A stretch of DNA of 40,642 nt from Oscillospiraceae bacterium (GCA_029257695.1 JARIAU010000011.1:1-40642); one strand, 5' to 3'; positions 29,395-38,487 are shown, counted from the first letter of the stretch. Notes: generated by a model not told the origin, from the sequence alone. Program-made: numbers and translations.

Positions 29395-29436
29395 CGAGCA
29401 CCCATTCCCCGCACCGAAATCGAAGGAGATTAGCAC

Positions 29437-32115
29437 ATGGCTGGAAACAGCAAAAAACCGAATAACGATCTCTATGACCTCAACGATCTTCTGACCGGAG
29501 TCACCGCTTCCGAGGAAACGCTGGAGGACATCATGGCTGAGATTTACGACGATACCCCTTCTGCACCCCACACAGAGCCAGAGGTCCCTCTGGCAGAAGA
29601 GCCTCCTTTCGATCCTCTCCCTGCTCCGGACATTCCGGACGAAGCACCGATGACCGAACCGATGTCTGCCGCTTTTTATGCCGAAGACAGGGAAGCGGTC
29701 GCGGACGGTCCGCTCCCCGAAGAACCGGATTTCGACGCTCTCTTTCCCTCGGATGACGAGATAGGGACGGAAGAACCGCTCCCCGATGCGCCGGATTTTG
29801 ACGCTCTCTGTTCTTCGGACGATGCAACGGAGACGGAGGAAGCACTTCCAGAAGCGCCGGATTTTACTTCCATTCTTACCCCCGACCTTCCCTCCGATGC
29901 GGATGAGGATACAGAAGCGGAGCCCTCCCCCGACTCCTCTGATCCGGAAGACGCACCCACCATGCCCCCCGTGGTTTGGGATTCGGACGAATTTCAGCCC
30001 GATGTTCTCTCCGATCCGGAGAAACCGAAGCTGAAGAGCAAGCTGCTCCTGTTCCCCGGCATCGAACTTCCCAAACCAGCATTTTCCAGTCCCTCCGCTT
30101 GGGAGGACCCACCCGATGAGATGCCGGAGGAAGTCTTTGAGGACGACGAAGACAACAGCCGCCCCGATGGCTACACCCCTAAAAAGGTGCGCTCCCGCAA
30201 GGCTCCGGAACCGGAAATCCACGAGGATTACCGTGCCGCTGCTCCAGAGGAAGAGGCTGTGGCGCCCAACGCCGGACGGTTTGCCCGGTGGAAGGCCAAG
30301 GCGGATGCCTTTGCAGACAATATGTTTTCTCAAGCCGCTGACACCAGCGAAGATGTGCAGATGGCTGAAAAATACATTCCCGGCACCGATGAAGAGGACG
30401 ACGAGGCGCCTCCGGAGCACAAGCCAAAGATGCCTCGTTTCCTTCGGAAACCCCGCCGTCCGGAAGCGGATCTTCCTGTGCAGGAGCTGAGCCGCATCTA
30501 TTCCACCGGTATGAACTTCATGAGCCAGCGCATTTCCATTTTGGCTGTGCTGACATTGCTCAACACCTACTTGAGCCTCGCCGTGGACGGTCTGTTCCCC
30601 CTGCCTCTCCCCCAGTTCCTCCGCACGGACTTTCGTCTGATGGCCATGCTTCAGCTGTGGCTGGCCGGGTGGGCTCTGGTCTTCAGTCTGGATGTGATCT
30701 GGATGGGCTTGGCCAGCGTGAAGAAAAAACTCTTTACCCTGCACTCTCTGTCCAGCCTTGCCGTGTTGATCACACTGCTGGACGCACTGTTTTACATCTT
30801 TGTGGGCCGAGCCGGCCCTCTCCCTTACAGCACCCCCGCTTCTCTGCTGATGTTCTGTCTTACTTGGGGCGCTTATGACCGCAAACGGGCCAATCAGCGT
30901 GCCTGCCGCCAGGCCTCTGTGGCGCAGGATCCCAAACGCATCACGAAGGATCCGGAGCTTTGGAACGCCCGGAACACCTTCACCAAAGAACAGGGTGGAA
31001 CCGAGGGCTTCGGTGCTCAAATCCAGGCTCCCAGCAGCGCAGAGTTGCTGCAATCCCGTTTCGCTCCCCTGCTGCTGCTTGCCGCCCTGTTGTTTGCCGG
31101 TTTGGTCAGCGCGGCCCAGAAGAAACCCGAACAATTCCTCTGGAGTCTGTCCGTGATTTTGATTGCAGCCAGTCCCCTGTCTGCAATCCTGTGCTTTTCC
31201 CAGCCATGGCTGCGGCTTACCCGTCGTCTGGAACGCAGCGGTGCTGCGGTGGCCGGCTGGCCCGGTGTGGATGCCTCATCCGGAAGCGGCGGCGTGCTCA
31301 TCACCGACACCGATCTGTTCCCTGCCGGTTCGATCCAGTTTAACGGCATCAAGGTTTTCGGCGATATTTCACTGGAAAAACTGGTGGGCTGTGCCGCCAG
31401 CCTGATTCGGGTATCCGGTTCCGCCCTGTCCCATCCCTTTGACAGTCTGGTCCGCACACAGGGCGGTTTTTATCGCCGGGTGGACGAGTTCCGCTGCTAT
31501 GAAGCCGGCGGTCTCAGCGGTGTTATTCGTGGCGAGCAGATCATGGTCGGCTCCGCCTCCTTTATGGCCGTGATGGATGTGCCTCTTCCGCAGGACTTGA
31601 AGGTAACCAACGCTGTTTTCTGCGCCATTGACGGATCCCTCCGGGGCATCTTTGCTTTGAACTACGCCAAGACCAACTCCGTCCGGCCTGCCGTGCAGTC
31701 GCTGCTGCAAACCCATCTGGTGCCGGTCCTGGTCCCTCGGGATTTCAATGTGAATCCCTCCATGGTGCGACAGAAGCTGAAAATTCCGGTGGAGCGGATG
31801 GAATACCCCCCGGTGGAGCGCCGCATGGAGCTGACTGAACCGGAGCAGGAGCATTCCCCCATTCTAACCGCCTTGCTGAGCCGAGACAATGTGGAATCTT
31901 ATGCAGAAACCATCGTGGGCTGCCGCAAACTCCGCTCCGCTGTGCGGCTCAATCTGATTGCCACAATCCTTGCCTCTCTGGTGGGTCTGGCCATGGGCTA
32001 CTACCTGACCGCAATGAGTGCCTTTGCCTCGTTGTCTCCGGTCAATGTGCTGCTGTTCCTCGGACTGTGGCTGCTGCCCACCCTGCTCATCTCCGGCAAT
32101 GTGAATCGCTATTGA
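29437..32115 (+). CDS. Membrane protein with acidic, disordered N-terminus and degenerate P-type ATPase-like C-terminal half (putative pseudo-ATPase)
   Basis: TM pairs; SVILIAASPLSAIL where P1B ATPases have the CPC TM; VLITDTDLFPAGS in place of DKTGTLT; SALSHPFDSLV (HP-motif-like); FCAIDGSLRGIFALNYAKTNSVRPAVQSLLQTHLVPVLVPRDFN in place of the P-domain hinge. Confidence 0.6.
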   Translation: MAGNSKKPNNDLYDLNDLLTGVTASEETLEDIMAEIYDDTPSAPHTEPEVPLAEEPPFDPLPAPDIPDEAPMTEPMSAAFYAEDREAVADGPLPEEPDFDALFPSDDEIGTEEPLPDAPDFDALCSSDDATETEEALPEAPDFTSILTPDLPSDADEDTEAEPSPDSSDPEDAPTMPPVVWDSDEFQPDVLSDPEKPKLKSKLLLFPGIELPKPAFSSPSAWEDPPDEMPEEVFEDDEDNSRPDGYTPKKVRSRKAPEPEIHEDYRAAAPEEEAVAPNAGRFARWKAKADAFADNMFSQAADTSEDVQMAEKYIPGTDEEDDEAPPEHKPKMPRFLRKPRRPEADLPVQELSRIYSTGMNFMSQRISILAVLTLLNTYLSLAVDGLFPLPLPQFLRTDFRLMAMLQLWLAGWALVFSLDVIWMGLASVKKKLFTLHSLSSLAVLITLLDALFYIFVGRAGPLPYSTPASLLMFCLTWGAYDRKRANQRACRQASVAQDPKRITKDPELWNARNTFTKEQGGTEGFGAQIQAPSSAELLQSRFAPLLLLAALLFAGLVSAAQKKPEQFLWSLSVILIAASPLSAILCFSQPWLRLTRRLERSGAAVAGWPGVDASSGSGGVLITDTDLFPAGSIQFNGIKVFGDISLEKLVGCAASLIRVSGSALSHPFDSLVRTQGGFYRRVDEFRCYEAGGLSGVIRGEQIMVGSASFMAVMDVPLPQDLKVTNAVFCAIDGSLRGIFALNYAKTNSVRPAVQSLLQTHLVPVLVPRDFNVNPSMVRQKLKIPVERMEYPPVERRMELTEPEQEHSPILTALLSRDNVESYAETIVGCRKLRSAVRLNLIATILASLVGLAMGYYLTAMSAFASLSPVNVLLFLGLWLLPTLLISGNVNRY
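29713..29910 (+). repeat. Three 66-bp coding tandem repeats (22-aa acidic repeat LPxxPDFDALxxSDDxxxTEEx)
   Basis: LPEEPDFDALFPSDDEIGTEEP / LPDAPDFDALCSSDDATETEEA / LPEAPDFTSILTPDLPSDADED (third copy divergent). Confidence 0.75.
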
Positions 32116-32125
32116 TGGTATGTGC

Positions 32126-32161
32126 AAAAACAAGCAGAGGAATTCCTCTGCTTGTTTTTTA
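32126..32161 (+). terminator. Rho-independent terminator
   Basis: AAAACAAGCAGAGGAATTCCTCTGCTTGTTTTTT perfect palindrome. Confidence 0.85.
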
Positions 32162-32388
32162 TCCACAATCCTGTCCGGATTTCCCCCAAAAGAGCCGATC
32201 CCTCCCGAAAGCATTCCGCTCTTTTCCACAAAGTGCGTTCATTTTGTGGATCTCCTGTATTTTCCGGTTCGGTTGATCCGCTATGGCTGCCTTGGCTCCA
32301 CCTTTGACGGAACTTCCATGCTCTGCTTTCTTTCAGACCTCCATTCTCTGGTTCCGTGATAAGGTCGTTTTTGCTCCGCATCCAAAAC

Positions 32389-32422
32389 AAAACCGCCATC
32401 TCAAATCTGAGATGGCGGTTTT
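32389..32422 (-). terminator. Rho-independent terminator after uracil permease
   Basis: AAAACCGCCATCTCA-gatt-TGAGATGGCGGTTTTGTTTT. Confidence 0.85.
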
Positions 32423-32442
32423 CCCGTTTTCAAGCAGTCCGA

Positions 32443-33876
32443 TCAATCCTCCAACTCAGCATCGCTGAGGGTAGGAATCTTCTCGGAACTGGTCTTCAGC
32501 TTGGCTTCGTTGTCGCCATGGAACACATAATCCTTGCCGGGCAGGATTGCATTGGCAGCAATCCCCACCAGAGCGGCCAGAGCCAAAGAGGTCAGCGTGA
32601 CTGCCGTGGTACCGATGGTGAAGGTCAGGCCTTCGGTAAAGCCCAGACCGGTGACCAGAATCAAAGCGGCAATGATCAGATTGCGGCTATTGCGGAAATC
32701 GACCTGATTTTCCACCACATTGCGGACACCCACCGCAGAAATCATACCATAGAGGACAAAGGACACACCGCCGATGATGCTGCTGGGGATCGAGCCGATG
32801 ATCCGGGCCACAAAGGGGCTGAAGGACAGCACAATGGCATAGACCGCAGCCAGACGGATGACACGGGGATCATAGACCTTGCTCAACTCCAGAACGCCGG
32901 TATTTTCACCGTAGGTGGTGTTGGCCGGGCCGCCAAACATACCCGCCATAGCGGTGGCGATGCCGTCACCCACCAGCGTGCGCTGCAATCCGGGATCTTC
33001 CACATAATTCTCGCCCACCGTAGCAGAAATGGAGGAAATATCGCCGATATGCTCCATCATCGTGGCAATGGCAATGGGTGCCATAATAAACACCGCCGTC
33101 AGATCAAACTTGGCCAGCTTGAATTCAGGCAGGTTAATAAAGCCCAACAATCCCTCCGAAGCACAGGCCGCCGCACCGGAGAAGTCCAGAATGGCCGAGC
33201 CGTCCGGATTGGTCACATGGAACACAAACTGGAACACCACGGCCGCCAGATAAGCGATCACCACACCCAGCAGAATGGGAATGATGCGCACCATACCCTT
33301 GCCCCAGATATTACACACCACGATGACGATCAGGGCAATTCCGGCCAGCACCCAGTTCTGGGCGGCATTATGAACCGCAGACGGAGCCAGACTCAGGCCG
33401 ATCAGAATGATCATGGGACCCGTCACCACCGGAGGCAGGAAGCGGATCACCCGCTTGACTCCGACCACCTTCATGACCAGCGCCAGCACCAGGTACAACA
33501 GGCCGGAAACCACCACACCGCCGCAAGCGTACTGTAACTTTTCCACGCTGTCCATATTGGCATAGATGCCGTCATTCAAGTTTGCCACGCTGGCAAAGCC
33601 GCCCAAGAAGGCAAAGGAGGAGCCCAAAAAGGCCGGAACCTTCAGCTTCGTGCAGACATGGAAGAACAGGGTGCCGACGCCGGCGAAGAACAGCGTGACC
33701 TGAATGGGGGGATGGGCCATTCCGAAATAGTTGCCGATCAGGATGGGCACCAGAATCGTGGCGCCAAACATGGCAAACATATGCTGGAGACCCAGAAGCA
33801 GAGTTTTCGGTATCCCCAGTTCTTGGAAAGCATTCCGGATACCCCCTGCCGGAATCGGTTTACGCTCTTTTTTCAT
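32443..33876 (-). CDS. uraA: Uracil/xanthine permease (NCS2 family)
   Basis: LLGLQHMFAMFGATILVPIL, GSSFAFLGGF, GDGIATAMAGMFGGPANTTYGENTGVLELSKVYDPRVIRLAA. Confidence 0.92.
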   Translation of the reverse strand: MKKERKPIPAGGIRNAFQELGIPKTLLLGLQHMFAMFGATILVPILIGNYFGMAHPPIQVTLFFAGVGTLFFHVCTKLKVPAFLGSSFAFLGGFASVANLNDGIYANMDSVEKLQYACGGVVVSGLLYLVLALVMKVVGVKRVIRFLPPVVTGPMIILIGLSLAPSAVHNAAQNWVLAGIALIVIVVCNIWGKGMVRIIPILLGVVIAYLAAVVFQFVFHVTNPDGSAILDFSGAAACASEGLLGFINLPEFKLAKFDLTAVFIMAPIAIATMMEHIGDISSISATVGENYVEDPGLQRTLVGDGIATAMAGMFGGPANTTYGENTGVLELSKVYDPRVIRLAAVYAIVLSFSPFVARIIGSIPSSIIGGVSFVLYGMISAVGVRNVVENQVDFRNSRNLIIAALILVTGLGFTEGLTFTIGTTAVTLTSLALAALVGIAANAILPGKDYVFHGDNEAKLKTSSEKIPTLSDAELED

Positions 33877-34187
33877 TTGTAATTCTCCCTTCTCTCGTTT
33901 CGCTTCAAACTTCTGGTATTTTATCACCATCTGCGCCGCAAGTCCAGTGCAATTTCTCAAAAAAGTTCAGTTCATTCCTTATTTTTCACTTTATATGAAA
34001 TGTTTTCAAAAGTTTTGTTCCGAATTTCAAACTTTTTCTTGACTTCTTTTTTGCCTCCAATTATAATATGAATGAGTTTTTTCTCCACTCTTTCCTTTTT
34101 TCTTTGTTCCGATGGTGCTCATCAGAGGCCATCGGTTTTTCATTTCATTCTCTGCCCGTGGGCCGCATTCGGGCCCTGACTGCACAA

Positions 34188-34222
34188 AAAACTCCGTCTG
34201 CCGCTTTGTCAGACGGAGTTCT
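34188..34222 (-). terminator. Rho-independent terminator
   Basis: AACTCCGTCTG...CAGACGGAGTT followed by TTTTGTGC on minus strand. Confidence 0.75.
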
Positions 34223-34238
34223 ATATTCCGGATGCGGG

Positions 34239-34799
34239 TCACGCCTCTGCAACCTTCTTTTTCTTGCCGGGACACTTTTGGTACCACTGTAAGAAATTCC
34301 GCTTCAAGACCGCAGAAGAAAACCGCAGTGTGTGTTGTTTTCCGGCAATATCTTCAAAAATCACGCAGTATGCCTTTCTCCTGCCCCCATAATCGCCATA
34401 TTCCGTTTCTTCCTTGGCTCCGAGGATACGCTGGATATAAGCACGGTGGCAGAGCAAAAATCCTCCACGGTCATAGTCCAAATACCAATCTCGTTCCCAT
34501 GCAGGCCGATCCTGATCGTTTCGATCCTTCCAGGCAATGCCCAGCATGCGTTCCTGATGCCAAACTTTGAACAAACCGATCACGGCCGGTCCATAGGAGC
34601 AGACCACAGCAAACGCAAAGCAAAACCGAGTGAGCTTCATCCCATCGGGATACACATCCCTTCGGTACAAGAGAACGAAAAACAGGACGATACAGCAAAG
34701 CATCAAAACGACAAAAACGGTCATTCCGGCTTTGAAGAAAATTCTGGCAAGCGAATCGTCATAGATTGTCTTTTTTTGCTTTCTTTTTCTGTTTCCCAT
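34239..34799 (-). CDS. Hypothetical two-TM membrane protein
   Basis: MGNRKRKQKKTIYDDSLARIFFKAGMTVFVVLMLCCIVLFFVLLYRRDVYPDG...; terminator downstream. Confidence 0.55.
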   Translation of the reverse strand: MGNRKRKQKKTIYDDSLARIFFKAGMTVFVVLMLCCIVLFFVLLYRRDVYPDGMKLTRFCFAFAVVCSYGPAVIGLFKVWHQERMLGIAWKDRNDQDRPAWERDWYLDYDRGGFLLCHRAYIQRILGAKEETEYGDYGGRRKAYCVIFEDIAGKQHTLRFSSAVLKRNFLQWYQKCPGKKKKVAEA

Positions 34800-34897
34800 G
34801 GTATACTTCCTTTCCGCTTACGATGAATGCAGTGCCTTTTGTGCTGTTTGTGTTTCCTTCCAAGCGGCACTCCACACGCTGCCATATTTGCTGTGTT

Positions 34898-35458
34898 TCA
34901 CTGCGCTTCTTTCGGCTCGTCCTTGCTTTTTAGGCTGTGTTTGATCTTCAGAAAACCATGGATTGCCATGCCAATCCCTGCCACTACCACCACAAGGCTC
35001 GAAAAGATCTGTACCGCCCATGATTCCTCCGTAACCGCATCCCAGCGCAGAACCGGAAGCAGTGCAATGGAAATGCCGCCGCTCAATAGCAACGGTCCCC
35101 AAATCAGGTTCTTTTTCCGCTTTCCCTCCCGGCTCAACTCGTCCTCATAATCGTAATGAAGAATTGTATCTCCCGAATTCAAGAAAAACTCCTTCAGAAA
35201 GGACACTATGGCCGCCCCCCATGAGGAGCGCCCGGGGTCTTGATCCACTTTTTTATACGCATTTGCCTTTCGCTTTGCTTTGTTCCGCTTTTTCTTCTGA
35301 CTCACAACTTCCACCTGCCATTTATCATCCCAAAAGCGGGCCCTTTTGTTTCTAATTTGAGTACCATTATAGTGAATACTCAATCCGACATCAAGCGTTT
35401 GCCGAAATTCTTTCCACTTCCATGGCTCTTGCCCGTTTTTTCTAAGCACTTCGAACAA
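34898..35458 (-). CDS. Hypothetical membrane protein
   Basis: MFEVLRKNGQEPWKWKEFRQTLDVGLSIHYNGTQIRNKRARFWDDKWQVEV...; two C-terminal TMs. Confidence 0.5.
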   Translation of the reverse strand: MFEVLRKNGQEPWKWKEFRQTLDVGLSIHYNGTQIRNKRARFWDDKWQVEVVSQKKKRNKAKRKANAYKKVDQDPGRSSWGAAIVSFLKEFFLNSGDTILHYDYEDELSREGKRKKNLIWGPLLLSGGISIALLPVLRWDAVTEESWAVQIFSSLVVVVAGIGMAIHGFLKIKHSLKSKDEPKEAQ

Positions 35459-35492
35459 AACCGGTGTGACACAAGGTCACACCGGTTTCTTT
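35458..35492 (-). terminator. Rho-independent terminator
   Basis: AAACCGGTGTGAC-cttgt-GTCACACCGGTTTTGTT. Confidence 0.8.
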
Positions 35493-35529
35493 TCTCCGAT
35501 CCCGCAGTGCAAATTGTTCTGCATTCCGT

Positions 35530-36000
35530 TTACTTTTCTTCTTCTGCGTCTGCTTCGGCATCCATATGCTGCTTTCTGCGATTATACGCATCACTCAACA
35601 CGGTCAACAGCAGCAGGACCATACCGGCAACCATTAGGAATGCCACGACAAAGGTCGCCAGAGAACCCAGCAGCTTATGATAGCGGACATAGCTGATCAC
35701 ACCCCAAAATCCGCCAAACAGCAAACCGGAAATCAAGCTGATGATCCCGTTTGTTTTGGCACTGGGCTTCAAGTTGCGATCCCAAATGCCATTGCGGATA
35801 CAGCCTGCGATGATATAAATACCCATGGCAAGAATCACCACAACTTCTCCGCCAATGGCCTGAATCCCCCGGTTTCCAATCGCCAACTGGACATAGATCG
35901 CTGCAAACAGTCCGAAAAATCCAATCCAGCAGGCGGTGTGCTCAATCTTGAGCAGCTTCTGCTCTTGCATCTCATCCAAATTACATTTACGCTTCTTCAT
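35530..36000 (-). CDS. Four-TM membrane protein, DUF6773-like
   Basis: MKKRKCNLDEMQEQKLLKIEHTACWIGFFGLFAAIYVQLAIG...; start overlaps the XRE gene end. Confidence 0.7.
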   Translation of the reverse strand: MKKRKCNLDEMQEQKLLKIEHTACWIGFFGLFAAIYVQLAIGNRGIQAIGGEVVVILAMGIYIIAGCIRNGIWDRNLKPSAKTNGIISLISGLLFGGFWGVISYVRYHKLLGSLATFVVAFLMVAGMVLLLLTVLSDAYNRRKQHMDAEADAEEEK

Positions 36001-36202
36001 CCTGCTCATCCTCCCAAAATAATTCATCCAATCGAGCATCCAGGGCCCAGCAGATCTTCAAGCACAATTTGATTGTGGGGTTGTACTCTCCTTTTTCAAT
36101 CGCATGGATGGTCTGTCGGGACACACCTATGCGCTCGGCAAGGTCTTTCTGCGTCATATCCTTCTTGGTGCGGGCCAGCTTCAACGCCATATTCTTCGGC
36201 AT
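35987..36202 (-). CDS. XRE-family helix-turn-helix regulator
   Basis: LARTKKDMTQKDLAERIGVSRQTIHAIEKGEYNPTIKLCLKICWALDARLDELFW; SD aaaggagg. Confidence 0.9.
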   Translation of the reverse strand: MPKNMALKLARTKKDMTQKDLAERIGVSRQTIHAIEKGEYNPTIKLCLKICWALDARLDELFWEDEQDEEA

Positions 36203-36226
36203 GTCATCGCCTCCTTTGTTGTCTTG

Positions 36227-36266
36227 ATAGTAATATATCTTTTTCTCTGTGTCAACTATATATTAC
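36227..36266 (-). promoter_or_regulatory. Promoter (TTGACA-17-TACTAT) bracketed by perfect 9-bp inverted repeat GTAATATAT / ATATATTAC
   Basis: Arms at 36230-36238 and 36258-36266; TGTCAA 36250-36255; ATAGTA 36227-36232. Confidence 0.6.
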
Positions 36267-36367
36267 ATAGATACCGATATATTTTACTGCCGCAGAACGA
36301 ATGCAAAGGGATGGATGTGTCTACAAATCCCGCAGGACCACCACTCCATCCTCGGAAACACAAAAAA

Positions 36368-36405
36368 GAAAACGAAGTGTATCGCTCTGCGATACACTTC
36401 GTTTT
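36368..36405 (-). terminator. Rho-independent terminator after RNase J
   Basis: AACGAAGTGTATCGC-aga-GCGATACACTTCGTTTTCTTTTTT on minus strand. Confidence 0.85.
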
Positions 36406-36478
36406 TGATCCGATTTACGGGCAGGTAAATCTTACTTTACCACCTTTTTATATGGTCTCTCTAAGATGTCAGATGCCC

Positions 36479-38137
36479 TTACACTTCCATGATGACCGGC
36501 AGGATCATCGGGTTACGCTTGGTTTTCTTGTAGAGGAAGGAGGACAACTCACCCTTGAGGGAGCTCTTAATGGTGGCCCAATCCGTAATATGGCGGCACT
36601 CGCAGTCTGCCAGGATCTGGCAGGCGATATTGCGCAGTTCGTCCATCAGCTGCTCGCTTTCCTTCACATAGACAAAGCCACGGGTGATAATATCGGGGCC
36701 GGACACCACGCAGCCGTCCTCGCCGGACATGGACACGACCACCACGATCATGCCGTCCTCGGCCAAATGTTTCCGGTCACGCAGCACCACGCTGCCCACA
36801 TCGCCCACACCGTAGCCGTCCACCAGCACATTGCCGGAAGGGACGGTGCCGTTGATGCGGCAGGACTTGGCCGACAGTTCAATGACCTTGCCCACATCGC
36901 TGACCACGATATTTCTGGGGTCCATCCCCATTTCCTGCGCCAGCTTGGAATGCACACGGAGGTGCCGCTGCTCACCATGGACCGGAATGAAGAACTTGGG
37001 GCGCACCAGTGCGTGGATGATCTTCAGCTCCTCCTGGCAGGCATGGCCGGACACATGAAGCGCACCGGAACGCTCATTGACCACTTCGGCTCCCTTGCGG
37101 TACAGCTCATTGATCACGGCACCGATGGAATTCTCATTACCGGGAATGGCGCTGGCGGAAAGAATGATGCGGTCGCCGGGCTGAATGTCGATCTGGCGAT
37201 GGGTCGAGAAGGCAATCCGAGTCAGTGCAGAGGTACTCTCCCCCTGGCTGCCGGTGGTAATGATGCAGACTTCCTTTTTCGGCAGGCTCTTGATCTGCTC
37301 CAGAGGAACAACCACACCTTCGGGAATATGCATATAACCCAGCTGTGTGGACACTCGCAGGGCATTCTCCATGCTGCGGCCGCTGACCGCCACCTTACGG
37401 CCATAACGAGCCGCCACATTGATGATCTGCTGGATACGATCCACATTAGACGCAAAGGTAGTGACAATAATGCGGTCCTCGCAGCCCTTGAACAGGGCAT
37501 CAAAGCTGTCACCCACAGAACGCTCACTCTTGGTGTAGCCGGGTCGCTCCACATTGGTAGAGTCGCACAGCATGGCCAGCACACCCTTGTTGCCCAGCTC
37601 ACCCAGCCGGGCCAAATCAATCATGCCGCCGGACACGGGGGTGGGGTCGATCTTGAAGTCGCCGGTATGCACCACCGTACCCAGAGGGCAGGTGATGGCG
37701 AAGGCCACTGCATCCGCAATGGAATGGTTGATGTGAATAAACTCCACGCTGAACTTGCCGCAGCGGATGACCTCCCCGGCCTCGCAGGTGTTCAGCTTCA
37801 CCTTGTCCCGCAGCTTATGCTCCTCCAGCTTCAGCTCCACCAGACCGGCCGTCATGCGGGTGGCATAGATGGGAGCATTGATGCTGCGCAGCACATAGGG
37901 CAGGGCACCGATGTGGTCCTCGTGGCCATGGGTGAGGAAAATGCCACGGATACGGTCCTTGTTCTTGATGAGATAGGACACATCCGGAATCACCACATCC
38001 ACGCCGTACATATCGTCATCCGGAAAGCCCATGCCCACATCGACTACGATGATATCCTGGCCATACTCATAGACGGTGAGATTTTTGCCGATCTCATTCA
38101 GGCCGCCCAGAGAAATAATCTTCAATTTTTCTGCCAT
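36479..38137 (-). CDS. rnjA: Ribonuclease J (metallo-beta-lactamase/beta-CASP)
   Basis: IISLGGLNEIGKNLTVYEY, LTHGHEDHIGALPYVL, SGHACQEELKIIHALVRPKFFIPVHGEQRHL. Confidence 0.96.
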   Translation of the reverse strand: MAEKLKIISLGGLNEIGKNLTVYEYGQDIIVVDVGMGFPDDDMYGVDVVIPDVSYLIKNKDRIRGIFLTHGHEDHIGALPYVLRSINAPIYATRMTAGLVELKLEEHKLRDKVKLNTCEAGEVIRCGKFSVEFIHINHSIADAVAFAITCPLGTVVHTGDFKIDPTPVSGGMIDLARLGELGNKGVLAMLCDSTNVERPGYTKSERSVGDSFDALFKGCEDRIIVTTFASNVDRIQQIINVAARYGRKVAVSGRSMENALRVSTQLGYMHIPEGVVVPLEQIKSLPKKEVCIITTGSQGESTSALTRIAFSTHRQIDIQPGDRIILSASAIPGNENSIGAVINELYRKGAEVVNERSGALHVSGHACQEELKIIHALVRPKFFIPVHGEQRHLRVHSKLAQEMGMDPRNIVVSDVGKVIELSAKSCRINGTVPSGNVLVDGYGVGDVGSVVLRDRKHLAEDGMIVVVVSMSGEDGCVVSGPDIITRGFVYVKESEQLMDELRNIACQILADCECRHITDWATIKSSLKGELSSFLYKKTKRNPMILPVIMEV

Positions 38138-38450
38138 AATTCAATATTCTCCTTTATTTAGTCACAAATAACACTGATTTCAGATGTACTTGAACGGAGC
38201 GGGCAAATGCCGCACCTGTGCAGCACAACAGAGCCTTTTCTTATCTCCATGGTCTGCCGCACCAGACCCTGCTTCGCCTGGTGCTGTGCCTCCCGTTTCG
38301 CTAAAAAAAGCCTTGTCCGACGCATGATGGCGGGTGGTTTCGTGCTGTCGCACCCGTTGAGCGCCCTGCCTGTCCGTTCCTCACAGGGGTTGAAACCGCA
38401 GCAAATCGGTCCGTTCCTTCGTTCCGAAGGCACCGATCTACCTTGCACGA
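38138..38450 (-). ncRNA. Putative long structured 5' leader RNA of rnjA
   Basis: About 310 nt between predicted TSS and rnjA start; hairpins at 38405-38437, 38336-38397 and 38259-38284; U7 run at 38303-38309. Confidence 0.45.
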
Positions 38451-38457
38451 TATAGGA

Positions 38458-38487
38458 ATTATAACATGGTCTGCTCGGTTCCTTCAA
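38458..38487 (-). promoter_or_regulatory. Predicted sigma-A promoter (TTGAAG-18-TATAAT) for rnjA leader
   Basis: Reverse-strand match. Confidence 0.5.

Noticed and set aside
28468-31134. 888-aa antisense ORF across rlmB and the pseudo-ATPase gene
   Set aside because: Spans two well-supported sense genes; apparent repeats are the antisense of the 22-aa acidic repeat
32162-32388. Possible gene remnant between the pseudo-ATPase and permease terminators
   Set aside because: Short ORFs run through terminator sequence and lack SD or conserved-looking protein; treated as intergenic
36104-38161. 685-aa ORF antisense to rnjA
   Set aside because: Composition typical of antisense translation (His/Ile/Ala-rich) and rnjA on the other strand is unambiguous
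38138-38450. SRP RNA, 6S RNA, tmRNA or RNase P RNA in the rnjA leader
   Set aside because: No SRP GGTCAGGTCCGGAAGGAAGCAGCC core, no tmRNA ends, no RNase P GAGGAAAGTCCG; 6S not excluded without Infernal
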